From Pseudomonas sp. DTU_2021_1001937_2_SI_NGA_ILE_001 (GTDB lineage: Bacteria > Pseudomonadota > Gammaproteobacteria > Pseudomonadales > Pseudomonadaceae): a DNA stretch of 64,000 nucleotides. The stretch is from the NCBI RefSeq assembly GCF_032463525.1, contig NZ_CP135971.1, positions 5,024,501 to 5,088,500 of the forward strand, written 5' to 3'. Below the pieces are notes generated by a model. That model searched no databases. It was not told where the DNA came from and saw only the letters and a list, made by a program, of their open reading frames with translations. A program made the position numbers and the translations under genes. This document shows positions 38,177 to 48,231 of this stretch, piece after piece. Every line of letters begins with the position of its first letter. The first letter of the stretch is position 1.

Positions 38177-38283
38177 GGGGTAACTATCCTGCAGGGCTTG
38201 CCTGTTATGAACCGGCCGGCCACGTACAAGTTCGATGCAGGTACGGCCTGTGCCGTGCGGTTTGGCCGCTTTCGGCCTGCTGC

Positions 38284-38325
38284 AGGGGCTTTGGCCGCGA
38301 AACGCTTCGCGGCTGAAGCCGCTCC
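38284..38325. repeat. REP pair (BIME)
   Basis: GGGGCTTTGGCCGCGAA and TTCGCGGCTGAAGCCGCTCC are inverted copies separated by ACGC, between the divergent exonuclease and helicase genes. Confidence 0.7.
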
Positions 38326-38450
38326 TGTCGTCCAGCGGTTGGTGGCATCCCGACAGAAAAAACACCGGGCGTGGTAAAGAAACTCGGACTCGGCGCGGGA
38401 AACCGTTACGCTATGCGGCTGTATCTTTGTATTTCTTCGAGGTAGTACCC

Positions 38451-39770
<1,320 letters not shown>

Positions 39771-39783
39771 GCCTCGCTGCACC

Positions 39784-39810
39784 GCCCGGCGCATTTGCTG
39801 AACGCCGGGC
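39784..39810 (+). terminator. Hairpin after the helicase gene
   Basis: GCCCGGCG ... CGCCGGGC forms an 8-bp GC stem with an 11-nt loop, 13 bp after the stop codon. There is no T-run. Confidence 0.5.
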
Positions 39811-39893
39811 CAGCCCCTCGGTCACAACCGATGAAGCCGCCCGTGGCCGGATGTCACGGGCTTTTCATCCATGTTGGACGGAGGTGCAGCACC

Positions 39894-40295
39894 ATGGCTT
39901 ACGATTGGGACCTTATCGAACGTCTGCTTCATGAAGTGCAGAACGGCGCAGGGCAATCCTTCGCGCCGCGTCAGTATGCCGAAGACCATGCCCAGGCCAT
40001 GGCCGCGCAGGGCGAATCCGAAGGCGATGTTGACCACCTGAAGAAACAGGCGTCGGACCTTGAGGCCTTGCTGGTGGAACGTGGCTATATCGAGCCACGG
40101 CCGCGTGAAGAAGGCGGCACCGGCACCAATTTCATCCTCACCCCCCGCGGCTCCAGCCTGCTGGCGATGATCGACAGCAGCATCCCCGGAAATACCCACC
40201 CACGTCAGGTGCTGGACGAACAGGCCGATGGCCTGGATCCGGCGACCTTCGACAGCATCGCCGCCAAACCCCAGGTGGCCGGGCCGGTCTGGTAG
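39894..40295 (+). CDS. DUF2513-like winged-helix protein
   Basis: A 133-aa cytoplasmic protein that starts MAYDWDLIERLLHEVQNG, with GGAGGTG about 8 bp before the ATG. The pattern ... DLEALLVERGYIEPRP ... FILTPRGSSLLAMI looks like the winged-helix of the DUF2513 family, often found in mobile or phage contexts. The C-terminal 25 residues are probably disordered. Function unknown. Confidence 0.7.
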   Translation: MAYDWDLIERLLHEVQNGAGQSFAPRQYAEDHAQAMAAQGESEGDVDHLKKQASDLEALLVERGYIEPRPREEGGTGTNFILTPRGSSLLAMIDSSIPGNTHPRQVLDEQADGLDPATFDSIAAKPQVAGPVW

Positions 40296-40331
40296 ACCGA
40301 TCGCTTCGCCGCAAACGCCTCATTTGAGTTG

Positions 40332-40402
40332 AGGGAGCGAGCTTGCTCGCGAAGGGCCTGCACACCGCGCAGAGCCTTTTCGCGAACAAGCTCGCTCGCT
40401 AT
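40332..40402. repeat. BIME (GCGAGCTTGCTCGC type)
   Basis: AGGGAGCGAGCTTGCTCGCG and the opposite-facing CGCGAACAAGCTCGCTCGCT are separated by about 30 bp and can fold into one large hairpin. The same REP family occurs at 55.8-55.9 kb. Confidence 0.75.
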
Positions 40403-40445
40403 AACCGGCCTGCGAAGGAACACGCGTTTCAACGGATGACGCGAC

Positions 40446-41312
40446 TCAATTGGCGGCGGTCTTCAGGCAATTCAGGTCGGCGAAGTCACTGCGCATGTCG
40501 GCAATACGCTTGAGCAGGCGCTGGCGTTGCGCCGGGGTGCTCATGGCGTAGATGTCCACGAACAGGCTGATCGCCGCCTGCTCGGTACGCGCATAGGCTT
40601 CCCGGTAATCCGCTGTCCAGAAGGTCTGGCGGTCCTGCAGCAGTGCACTGATACGCGGTGCGAAGTCTGGCTGGTCGCGATGGCGCACCGCGTCGAGGAA
40701 GCGGCTTTGCCAGTTGGCGCGGTTCGCCAGCCAGGCCTGGTTCTGCTCACCCAGCGAAGCCGACCACTGTTGCACGCGGGCTTTCTGCGCAGCACTGAGC
40801 GATCCCAGCCAGGGCGACAGGCGTTTCTGCATCCGCTCGGCGCGTTCGGCGATCTGCTCGTCCAGGGGCTGGTCCAGGTATTCCTTCTGCCGCTTGCGCT
40901 GATCCCGTTCGAAGGCTTCCTGCATCTCCTGCACCTGGCGGTCGTCGAGGCGCCCGAGCAACTCCACCGCCGAAGGGGTGACCTGCCGGGCAATGCGAGC
41001 AATGGCCTGTTCCGCCTCGCGGGTGCGGGCCTGCAGTCCGGCAGCGGTGACCTGGTCGTCGCGCACCATCTGCTCCAGGCCGTCGAGCCAGGTCAGGTAA
41101 CCCGGCAGCTCGGTGCTGCAATGCCATTGCAAATGCTGTTTGAGGCGTTCGTCGAGCCAGCTTTTCTGCTCGCCCTTGACCTTGAGGTAGTCGCTCAGCG
41201 ACCAGGGGATGATCACGTCCAGGTTGCGGTACGCCAGGCTCATCTGGGTACAACCGCTCAACAGACCGACAACCATCAACAACGAAATGAAGACTTTCGG
41301 CAGGTAACCCAT
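40446..41312 (-). CDS. DUF6279-type lipoprotein
   Basis: A 288-aa probable lipoprotein. N terminus MGYLPKVFISLLMVVGLLSG followed by Cys21 (LSGC lipobox), so acylated and anchored in the membrane. The rest is rich in Gln, Arg and Glu and almost wholly helical, with a SLAYRNLDVIIPWSLSDYL block near residues 25-43 that marks the DUF6279 group. AAGGAG lies just upstream of ATG 41312. Function unknown. Confidence 0.8.
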   Translation of the reverse strand: MGYLPKVFISLLMVVGLLSGCTQMSLAYRNLDVIIPWSLSDYLKVKGEQKSWLDERLKQHLQWHCSTELPGYLTWLDGLEQMVRDDQVTAAGLQARTREAEQAIARIARQVTPSAVELLGRLDDRQVQEMQEAFERDQRKRQKEYLDQPLDEQIAERAERMQKRLSPWLGSLSAAQKARVQQWSASLGEQNQAWLANRANWQSRFLDAVRHRDQPDFAPRISALLQDRQTFWTADYREAYARTEQAAISLFVDIYAMSTPAQRQRLLKRIADMRSDFADLNCLKTAAN

Positions 41313-41415
41313 AAGCACTCCTTGCGCAGGCAAAGCAGTAGAGGCTACTCGGACGGAGCAGTTCAATGCAGTCGTACAGCGCAGGTGTGAGTGTAGGGCT
41401 TGTGCTTGTAGGGCG

Positions 41416-42144
41416 TCAGAAGAGCGCTCGCACTGCCTTGATGGTCAGGGTCTGTTCGCAGCGGGGATTATGCCCGCTGTACAGGTTGCAGCTGTCGCCC
41501 GACAGGCTGGAATCGCTGTAGATGAGGTTCATGTCGATGCCCAGCCAGGGCCTGGAGAGTTTCAGCGACCAGTCGTTGAAACCGCCGATCATGCTGCCGT
41601 CGTCGGCGCTCTGCAGGGTATCGAAACGGTGCGTGGCGTATTGCATGCGCACGTTCATGCCCAGTTGCTCGATGCTGCCCAGGTCGACGAACAGGGTGCT
41701 GTTGGTGGTGCCGGTATCGTTGCTGAAGGCCGCACCCAGGCGGCTGTCGAGGATGCGCAACCCGGCATACAGTTCGTTGCTGGCGACCTGCGCGGTGTCC
41801 GGATAGCTGTAGCGGATCACGCCGACTTCATAGCCGAGGGTCTGGTCGAACGGCTTCTTGAAGCCCAGGTAGGAGTCCAGCTCGGCGGTGGTGTCCGGAG
41901 CCAGGCCGAGGTTGGGCGACCACTGGCCGAAATACACACCGCTCTCGTGGGTCAGGTCGAGGCCACCGTGAAAGGAGCCTGCACCATTGGAGGGCGTTAC
42001 CAACCCCTGGGCCATGCTGCGCGTCGGCGTGGTGCCGAGCTTCAGGGCAAAGTCGCCCAGGCTTCGCTCCATGACTTGAGCGCAAACCGATTGGCTGATC
42101 AGGGCGGCACCGAGCAACGGCACCAGAAAACGGAACATGGGCAT
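41416..42144 (-). CDS. TorF-family putative porin
   Basis: Outer-membrane beta-barrel protein (242 aa). Signal peptide MPMFRFLVPLLGAALISQSV ... CAQ; then alternating hydrophobic strands ending in aromatic residues, with GLDLTHESGVYFGQWSPNLG typical of the TorF/Gcw family. It ends in ...VRALF, the C-terminal Phe expected for BAM insertion. GGAG sits 6 bp before ATG 42144. Two cysteines near the C terminus (SCNLYSGHNPRC) likely form a disulfide. Confidence 0.8.
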   Translation of the reverse strand: MPMFRFLVPLLGAALISQSVCAQVMERSLGDFALKLGTTPTRSMAQGLVTPSNGAGSFHGGLDLTHESGVYFGQWSPNLGLAPDTTAELDSYLGFKKPFDQTLGYEVGVIRYSYPDTAQVASNELYAGLRILDSRLGAAFSNDTGTTNSTLFVDLGSIEQLGMNVRMQYATHRFDTLQSADDGSMIGGFNDWSLKLSRPWLGIDMNLIYSDSSLSGDSCNLYSGHNPRCEQTLTIKAVRALF

Positions 42145-42378
42145 GGCGCACTCCAGGTAGTGGGCGAGGAGTGTGGGAATCAGGGTTTGGGGTGCTAAAC
42201 AGCTGCTTGAGGTCACGCAAGGCGCGTGCCAGAGCCTTCGCAAGGATACCGATGAAAATCCGCAACGTATGACCGTTCGTCGATCCGCAGGCAAATGGCC
42301 GACCGGCACCGGCCTGTGGCGACGCAGTGGGCCTGCACCGGTTAGAATGCGCGCCACGCAATTCAGAGTGATCGGCAC

Positions 42379-43224
42379 ATGGCTTTAATCGGGCGCTTCA
42401 ACAGCTTGCAGATCGTCAAGCACACCAGTTTCGGGTTGTACCTGGACGGTGGTGCGGACGGTGAGATTCTTTTGCCCAACCGCTATATCCCCAAAGACGT
42501 TCCCACCGAAGTGGATGACTGGCTGAACGTGTTCATCTACCTCGACAGCGACGACAAGCTGATCGCTACCACCCTCAAGCCGAAGATCCAGGTTGGCGGT
42601 TTCGCCAGTCTCAAGGCGGTGCAGGTCAACAATATCGGCGTGTTCCTCGACTGGGGCCTGCCCAAGGACCTGCTGCTACCGTTCTCGGAAGAAAAGCGCC
42701 AGATGCAGGCCGGTGACTACTGCGTGGTGCATGCTTATCTGGACAAGCACACCCGGCGCATCACCGCGACCTCGCGGCTGGACCGTTATCTGGACAAGAC
42801 CCCGGCGCGCTACAGTGCGGGGCAGGCCGTCGACCTGCTGGTGGTCGAGCGCACCGACATGGGCTTCAAGGCGATCATCGAGAACAGCCACTGGGGCCTG
42901 ATCCACAAGAACGAAGTGTTCAAGTTCCTGCGCCCCGGCATGCGCGAGAAGGGCTACATCAAGGAAGTTCGCGCTGACGGCAAGATCAGCCTCAGCCTGC
43001 AACCGGTGGGCGCTGAAGCGGCCGAAGGTCTGGCCGGGCAGATTCTCGCCCGTCTGCGTGACAACGGTGGCGTACTGGCGGTGAGTGACAAGAGCGAGCC
43101 GCAGGTCATCAGCGACCTGTTCGGGGTCAGCAAGGGCAATTTCAAGAAGGCCATCGGCGGCCTGTACAAGCAGGGCGCAATCGTCATCCATGCCGATCGC
43201 ATCGAACTGGCCTCAGGCCAGTAA
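42379..43224 (+). CDS. S1-like RNA-binding protein, CvfB family
   Basis: A 281-aa cytoplasmic protein with tandem S1-like OB domains and a C-terminal winged helix, the CvfB/YitL architecture. S1-type segments TSFGLYLDGGADGEILLPN (residues about 16-34) and NIGVFLDWGLPKDLLLP are seen; the winged helix is at about 225-278 (QVISDLFGVSKGNFKKAIGG). In Gram-positives CvfB affects virulence gene expression; here the target is unknown. Its 3' end overlaps the convergent dsbA-like gene by 12 bp. Confidence 0.88.
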   Translation: MALIGRFNSLQIVKHTSFGLYLDGGADGEILLPNRYIPKDVPTEVDDWLNVFIYLDSDDKLIATTLKPKIQVGGFASLKAVQVNNIGVFLDWGLPKDLLLPFSEEKRQMQAGDYCVVHAYLDKHTRRITATSRLDRYLDKTPARYSAGQAVDLLVVERTDMGFKAIIENSHWGLIHKNEVFKFLRPGMREKGYIKEVRADGKISLSLQPVGAEAAEGLAGQILARLRDNGGVLAVSDKSEPQVISDLFGVSKGNFKKAIGGLYKQGAIVIHADRIELASGQ

Positions 43225-43845
43225 GGCATCGATCGCTTCGGTCAGGCGTTGCAGGGGCTGGGTGCCACTGAGCACTCGTGCCTCACAGAGCGGCTGGTCG
43301 ACCCGGCGCAACAGCATCACCGGTACGGCGCGCAAGCCCAGGTCGTTGGCCATCGCCTCATCGCGCATCACCTCCGGCCGCTGATCGCCTTCGCGCAGGC
43401 TTTGCTCCAGTGCGCCGCGCGGCAGGCCCACCGCTTCGGCGGTGGCGACCAGCACGGCGCTCTGGCCGATGTCCTGACCCTCTTCGAAGAACGCGCGGAA
43501 CAAGGCGCGGTGCAGCTCGCTGAAATGGCCGTGGCCATGGGCAAAGTGCGCCGCTTCCTGGGCCAGGCGGCTGCGCGGCTGGATGGTCGGCATGCGCATT
43601 GGCAAACGGCGCCGGTCGGCCATGGGCAGCACCGCGCGGCTCCAAGTCATGCGCAGGTAATCGGCGTTCGGGTCGGGCAGGCTCAGTGGCTCGGGGCGCA
43701 GTTCGAAAGCGTGCCAGTGCCAGTCGATGGACGCGCCGTAGCGGTTCTGCAGTTCTTCGAGCAGGGGCAGTTGCAGATAGCAGAAAGGGCAGACGTAGTC
43801 GCTCCATACGTCTGCCCTGAGGGTCGGTTCCATACCGGTGTTCAT
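43213..43845 (-). CDS. DsbA-family (FrnE-like) thiol oxidoreductase
   Basis: A 210-aa thioredoxin-fold protein with the CPFC active site (DYVCPFCYLQLP, residues about 16-27) and the inserted all-helical domain. RAVPVMLL carries the cis-Pro near residue 174. There is no signal peptide, so it acts in the cytoplasm like FrnE/YwbO proteins. Another ATG lies four codons in. Convergent overlap of 12 bp with the CvfB-like gene. Confidence 0.9.
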   Translation of the reverse strand: MNTGMEPTLRADVWSDYVCPFCYLQLPLLEELQNRYGASIDWHWHAFELRPEPLSLPDPNADYLRMTWSRAVLPMADRRRLPMRMPTIQPRSRLAQEAAHFAHGHGHFSELHRALFRAFFEEGQDIGQSAVLVATAEAVGLPRGALEQSLREGDQRPEVMRDEAMANDLGLRAVPVMLLRRVDQPLCEARVLSGTQPLQRLTEAIDALLA

Positions 43846-43989
43846 TCCCGAGACTCCATGACAGTTACAGCAGTGACTGTCCGGTCTCGGTAAAAGGTCC
43901 GCTGATTGCCAGTCGTGGGGCCTGAACGGTTGTCGAGGGGGCTGTGAGGAGCGTGGGCTTGGCGCTGCCGGCCACGCTCGCAGCCTGCA

Positions 43990-44364
43990 TCAGGCCTGGA
44001 GAAACACCGCAAAGCCCAGCTGGCTGCCCTTGGGGCGCAGGTCCTGGAGTAACGAGTCGCGGTCGGCGGATAGCTCCAGGCTGATGCTCGCCTTGCGCTT
44101 GCCGGCGTTGCGCACTTCCATCTCGCTGATGTGCGCGCGCAGGAAGTTGGTCGGCACCTTGAGGTGCTGCAGTTGCTCCGGCTCAGCGGTGTACAGCAGC
44201 AGGTTCAGCCACTCGGTGCTTTTGAGCTGGCTCACCGGCAGGTCGAACCACCAGATATTGCGCTTGCGGTCCAGGATCGCGAAGTGGCTGTTGTCGGCGG
44301 TCAATGCCGTGCCGCCGAGTTGCTGGTTACGGCGGTCGATGGCCTGCTTCTTGTCGAGTTTCAT
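43990..44364 (-). CDS. Conserved hypothetical protein (124 aa)
   Basis: A cytoplasmic protein starting MKLDKKQAIDRRNQQLGGTA. It looks like a compact alpha/beta protein (HFAILDRKRNIWWFDLPVSQ ... WLNLLLYTAEP). No motif for catalysis or DNA binding is visible, and I do not recognise a characterised family. Start 44364 is chosen over an upstream ATG that adds a Cys-rich stretch without a ribosome site. Divergent from csbD. Confidence 0.7.
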   Translation of the reverse strand: MKLDKKQAIDRRNQQLGGTALTADNSHFAILDRKRNIWWFDLPVSQLKSTEWLNLLLYTAEPEQLQHLKVPTNFLRAHISEMEVRNAGKRKASISLELSADRDSLLQDLRPKGSQLGFAVFLQA

Positions 44365-44549
44365 GAATGGGTCCGTGCACGTGCTGGGCTGCGCATTGTC
44401 GCACAAACCCCGTTCAGGACGCGGCGACGAACGGAAAAACCACTGGGGAAAATAATTGAAACTCCTGCGCGAGGCCCTCGGTCCATCGAAATGTCGGGGT
44501 TATCACGACATCCTTCAGCAACGGGGCCCAGAGGCCCGGGAGAGTCTTC

Positions 44550-44741
44550 ATGAGCAGTACCAGCGATAAAGTCAAAGGCATGGTCAATGAAGCGGTAGGG
44601 AACGTCAAACAGGGCGTCGGCAAGGCGACCGATAACGATAAGCTGCGCGCCGAAGGCAAGGGTCAGGAAATCAAGGGGCGCGGCGAGCAGGCCCGTGGCA
44701 AGGCCAAGGATGCAATCAAGAAAGGCGTCGACAAGGCCTGA
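44550..44741 (+). CDS. CsbD-family stress protein
   Basis: A 63-aa, highly charged, hydrophilic protein of the CsbD family (MSSTSDKVKGMVNEAVGNVK, then KGQEIKGRGEQARGKAK). Members are abundant in stress and stationary phase; molecular role unknown. A strong terminator follows 48 bp downstream, so it is a single-gene unit. Confidence 0.93.
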   Translation: MSSTSDKVKGMVNEAVGNVKQGVGKATDNDKLRAEGKGQEIKGRGEQARGKAKDAIKKGVDKA

Positions 44742-44789
44742 TTGCCTTGCCTCTGGCCGCCCGCTGCGGCTGACGCGCATTCGCTATCC

Positions 44790-44827
44790 AGCCGGCTGTG
44801 GTGCTTGCCGCCCACAGCCGGCTTTTT
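44790..44827 (+). terminator. Terminator of csbD
   Basis: AGCCGGCTGTGG and CCACAGCCGGCT form a perfect 12-bp stem with a 10-nt loop, followed by TTTTC. Confidence 0.92.
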
Positions 44828-44973
44828 CTTGCCTGACGCCGGTCGAACCCCCGTCGGGGTTGCCGGTCTATTGCACAGCATCGGTTGAATACTGTCAGAC
44901 TGATACGACGCCTGTTTGCACAGCGATGTGCCGTGTTTCTCCCTGAAAGGGTATGGCCGCAAAAGGAGACGCC

Positions 44974-45915
44974 ATGTTTTTTCCCCACTTGCGTGGTCTG
45001 CCACCGGGCAAGGTGCTGGTGCGCACTGTCACCGAGTTCGTCAACGACGAGATGTCAACCTATGCCTCGGCGCTGGCGTATCAGGCACTGTTTTCGCTGT
45101 TTCCCTTCCTGCTGTTTCTCATCGCCCTGATCGGCTTCCTGCATCTGCCGGATTTCTTCACCTGGCTGCGCCTGCAGTCGGAGCTGGTGCTGCCGCCCCA
45201 GGCGCTGGAGCAGGTCAATCCGGTCATCGACCAGTTGCAGCAGTCCAAGGGCGGCTTGCTCTCGGTGGGTATCGTCATCGCTCTGTGGACTGCTTCGGCG
45301 GGCGTACGGCTGATGATGAGCGCCATGAACGCGGCCTATGACGTGGTCGAAGGGCGGCCGATCTGGAAGCGCCTGCCGCTGTCGATTCTCTACACCGTGG
45401 GCATCGCCGTGATGCTGCTGGCCGCTGCAGGGCTGATGGTCACCGGTCCGCAGGTGATGAACTGGTTCGCCGCGCATCTGGGCATCGAGGACTTCATCGT
45501 CACCCTGTGGACCCTGCTGCGCTGGCCGCTGATCATCATCCTGATGATGGTCGTGGTGGCGGTGGTCTATTACGTGATGCCCGACGTCAAGCAGGAGTTT
45601 CGTTTCATCACTCCCGGCTCGGTGCTGGCGGTGGTGGTGTGGATCATCGCCTCGCTGGGCTTCAGCTTTTACCTGAAGACCTTCGCCGACTACAACGCCA
45701 TGTACGGCAGCATCGGGGCGATCATCGTGTTGCTGCTGTATTTCTACATCTCGGCGGCGGTGCTGCTGCTGGGGGCGGAAATGAATGCAGTGATCGAGCA
45801 CATGTCGCAAGAAGGCAAGGACAGCGGCGAAAAAGTACCTGGCGATGGCGGCGTGGAGGCGTGCGGCGACGACGAGCCTGGCGTAGGGGGGGCGCACGCC
45901 GCGCCGCGTACCTGA
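44974..45915 (+). CDS. YihY/BrkB-family inner-membrane protein
   Basis: A 313-aa polytopic membrane protein with about six hydrophobic segments (residues about 35-60, 95-118, 140-165, 182-208, 220-245, 250-278) and the family signature [20 protein letters not shown]. The tail after residue 285 is hydrophilic and acidic. AAGGAG lies just upstream of ATG 44974, which is better than the earlier ATG seven codons back. Once misnamed RNase BN; transport role is suspected but unproven. Confidence 0.88.
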   Translation: MFFPHLRGLPPGKVLVRTVTEFVNDEMSTYASALAYQALFSLFPFLLFLIALIGFLHLPDFFTWLRLQSELVLPPQALEQVNPVIDQLQQSKGGLLSVGIVIALWTASAGVRLMMSAMNAAYDVVEGRPIWKRLPLSILYTVGIAVMLLAAAGLMVTGPQVMNWFAAHLGIEDFIVTLWTLLRWPLIIILMMVVVAVVYYVMPDVKQEFRFITPGSVLAVVVWIIASLGFSFYLKTFADYNAMYGSIGAIIVLLLYFYISAAVLLLGAEMNAVIEHMSQEGKDSGEKVPGDGGVEACGDDEPGVGGAHAAPRT

Positions 45916-45976
45916 TGGATTGTGCCGTCAGCTGTGGCAGCATGTCGGCTCATACCATTGCGAAAAAGGGACTGCG

Positions 45977-46516
45977 ATGATCCGCGAGATTCTCAAGATG
46001 GGCGACCCGCGCCTGCTGCGCATCGCCCAGCCGGTGCCGGAAAGCCTGTTCGGCAGCCATGAGCTGCAAGCCCTGATCGACGACATGTTCGACACCATGC
46101 ACAGCGTCGGTGGGGTCGGTCTGGCTGCACCGCAGATCGGCGTCGACCTGCAACTGGTGATTTTCGGCTTCGAGCGCAGCGTGCGCTATCCGCAGGCCGA
46201 AGCGGTGCCGCGCACCATTCTGCTCAACCCGGTGATCACGCCGCTGGAGCCGACCCTGGAAGCCGGCTGGGAAGGTTGCCTGTCGGTGCCGGGCCTGCGT
46301 GGCCAGGTGCAGCGTTACCGACACATCCGCTACGAGGGCTTCGACCCTTCCGGCGAGGCGATCCAGCGGACTGCCGAAGGCTTCCACGCGCGGGTGGTGC
46401 AGCATGAGTGCGACCACCTGATCGGCCGCCTGTACCCCTCGCGAATCACCGATTTCAGCCAGTTCGGCTTTACCGAAGTGTTGTTTCCCGAGCTTGATCC
46501 ACAGGCGGATGACTGA
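45977..46516 (+). CDS. def: Peptide deformylase (second type)
   Basis: Metallohydrolase (179 aa) that removes the N-formyl group from nascent proteins. All three motifs are intact: [10 protein letters not shown] (I), EGCLSVPG with the metal Cys (II) and [17 protein letters not shown] (III, HExxH variant HECDH). No fmt or other translation genes lie nearby, so this is likely a paralogue of the one beside fmt. Its 3' end overlaps the convergent GNAT gene by 47 bp. Confidence 0.93.
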   Translation: MIREILKMGDPRLLRIAQPVPESLFGSHELQALIDDMFDTMHSVGGVGLAAPQIGVDLQLVIFGFERSVRYPQAEAVPRTILLNPVITPLEPTLEAGWEGCLSVPGLRGQVQRYRHIRYEGFDPSGEAIQRTAEGFHARVVQHECDHLIGRLYPSRITDFSQFGFTEVLFPELDPQADD

Positions 46517-46943
46517 CCCGCAGCATGGCCAGCAGCGCCTTGTGTTGCTGGTAGCGCGCCAGGCGTTCGCGGAGCCTGGCCGGTAGCTCGGGCGCCAGCG
46601 TGAAGCCCCGCCGTGCGTAGAACGCCGTCAGCGAAGGATGGCAGAACAGCCACAGGGGGCCGGGTTGTTCAGCCTGGGCACCATCGATCAGGCACCCGGC
46701 CACGCCTTGGCCTTGCCAGGCGGGGGCCACGAACAGGCCGGTCAGCCAGTGGCCGTGGTCGACCGGGGTCAGGCACAGCGCGCCAATGATCTGCGCCTGG
46801 CGCGCCACCCAGGCCTGGCCGCCGGCCGGCAGGCGCATCGGCGAACGGTGGCTGCGGTAGAACTTGTCCAGCAGCGGTCGTGACGCGTCGGGCAGGCGTT
46901 CGATGGAAATTTCGGGCATGGGCGCGTGGGCAAAAGCAGGCAT
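46470..46943 (-). CDS. GNAT-family N-acetyltransferase
   Basis: A protein of about 157 aa with a single GNAT fold: [20 protein letters not shown] carries the acetyl-CoA P-loop (Q-G-x-G-V-A-G), and [13 protein letters not shown] is the usual beta6-alpha4 segment. The exact start is uncertain: ATGs at 46970, 46943 and 46919 are in frame and none has a good ribosome site. Substrate unknown. Divergent from a second GNAT gene and overlapping def at the 3' end. Confidence 0.82.
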   Translation of the reverse strand: MPAFAHAPMPEISIERLPDASRPLLDKFYRSHRSPMRLPAGGQAWVARQAQIIGALCLTPVDHGHWLTGLFVAPAWQGQGVAGCLIDGAQAEQPGPLWLFCHPSLTAFYARRGFTLAPELPARLRERLARYQQHKALLAMLRVSHPPVDQARETTLR

Positions 46944-46984
46944 GATAGCGGCAGGCTCGCTGATCATCACCCCGGAATCTGCTC

Positions 46985-47530
46985 ATGCCCGCATCTGCCG
47001 ACTTCACCCCCTTGCCCACCGAACGCCTCTTGCTGCGTGGCTTCGAGGCCGATGACCTGGCCGAACTGGCCGCGCTGCTCGCCGATCCCCAGGTCATGCG
47101 CTACTCGGTGCGTGGCGTGATGAGCACAGCGGCCAGCGCCGAATTTCTTGACCACTGTCGCAACACCCTGCAAAGCCAGGGCTGGGGGCCGCTGGCGGTG
47201 ATCGAGCGCCGCAGCGGCTGCCTGGCCGGGTTCTGTGGAGTGAGTAGCGAATGCTTCGAGGGCGTGGATGAAGTCATGCTGGGTTATCGCTTCGCTCCGG
47301 GGTTCTGGGGGCGTGGCCTGGCCAGCGAGGCGGTTGCTGCCGTGCTCGAACGGCTGTTCGTCGGGTCGGGGCCGGAGTCGGTGCTGGCCGTGGTGCAGCC
47401 GGAGAACCTGGCGTCGCTGCGGGTGCTGCACAAGAACGGTTTCACTGGGTTCGTGAATGCGCGCTATCACGGCCTCGGCGTGCGGGTCTATCGCCTGCGT
47501 CGGGCCGACTGGCCGGGCAGGCGTTGCTGA
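46985..47530 (+). CDS. GNAT acetyltransferase, RimJ/RimL type
   Basis: A 181-aa acetyltransferase of the Acetyltransf_3 group: TERLLLRGFEADDLAELAAL at the start, GYRFAPGFWGRGLASEAVAA as the acetyl-CoA loop (G-R-G-L-A), and NLASLRVLHKNGFTGF. Such proteins modify the N terminus of ribosomal proteins or small molecules; the substrate here cannot be told. Divergent from the other GNAT gene. Confidence 0.87.
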   Translation: MPASADFTPLPTERLLLRGFEADDLAELAALLADPQVMRYSVRGVMSTAASAEFLDHCRNTLQSQGWGPLAVIERRSGCLAGFCGVSSECFEGVDEVMLGYRFAPGFWGRGLASEAVAAVLERLFVGSGPESVLAVVQPENLASLRVLHKNGFTGFVNARYHGLGVRVYRLRRADWPGRRC

Positions 47531-47654
47531 TAACGGCATATCGGGACTGGATACGACCTTTTACATGTCACTTCCGGACTTTTGCTGCTAGGTTCAGAGA
47601 TCGGCCAGGGCCTATCGGCCTTGATTGTTCCGAGCCTCTCCAGGCTCATCACGG

Positions 47655-47688
47655 CGGTGGGAGCCTTTTCGCGGCCGAAGCCGCTTCT
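47655..47688. repeat. Single REP
   Basis: GGTGGGAGCCTTTTCGCGGC continuing CGAAGCCGCTTCT has the same core as the REPs at 2.5 kb and 38.3 kb. It lies between the GNAT gene and the exported-protein gene. Confidence 0.6.
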
Positions 47689-47734
47689 GAAGACCCACAG
47701 CGACCCACGCAGACCCAAACCACAGGGAGGGGCG

Positions 47735-48226
47735 ATGAAAGACAGCAAAGCCATGCCCCTGTCGGGCCTGCTTGCCGGCCTGGCGATCTCGCTGGGGCTG
47801 GCTACCAGCGGTGTGCGTGCCGATGAAACCGACGACACGGCGCTGGCCTTCGTTCAGCAGCGCCACCTGGGCGAGGGCCTGGGCTGGCTCAGCTATCAGC
47901 TGGCTTCACGTACTGCGGTGTTCGCCAGCCTGGTCGACACCCTGGGCAAGCCCCGCGCGCAAGCCCTGGTGCAAAGCGAGTTGCAGCGCCTGCAGCCGTT
48001 GTATCAAGGGCAATGGGAGCAGAACCTGGCCAGCGCCTATGCGCACTCGTTTTCCGCCGAGGAGCTGCGCCAGCTCAACGAAGGGCAGGGCGACGCGACG
48101 CTCAGAAGCCGCCTGAAAGCGCGCAACAACGAAGTCAGCCAGGAAATGAAGGCGCGCTCGTCCGACCTGCTCAGCGAGTTCGTCAACCGCGCCCTGCAAA
48201 ACGCGCAGAACAGCCTGACGCCCTGA
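47735..48226 (+). CDS. Exported protein, DUF2059-like
   Basis: A 163-aa exported protein. A Sec signal peptide (MKDSKAMPLSGLLAGLAISL ... GVRA) is followed by a helical domain that resembles DUF2059 (VFASLVDTLGKPRAQALVQS, SFSAEELRQLNEGQG). AGGGAGG lies 5 bp upstream of the ATG, which decides the start; the longer frame contains REP sequence. Periplasmic, function unknown. Confidence 0.8.
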   Translation: MKDSKAMPLSGLLAGLAISLGLATSGVRADETDDTALAFVQQRHLGEGLGWLSYQLASRTAVFASLVDTLGKPRAQALVQSELQRLQPLYQGQWEQNLASAYAHSFSAEELRQLNEGQGDATLRSRLKARNNEVSQEMKARSSDLLSEFVNRALQNAQNSLTP

Positions 48227-48231
48227 GTTAT

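Noticed and set aside
38235..38450. N-terminal extension of the DEAD-box helicase
   Set aside because: The extension reads through a REP pair and has no family similarity; GTG 38451 has a ribosome site and begins the conserved domain.
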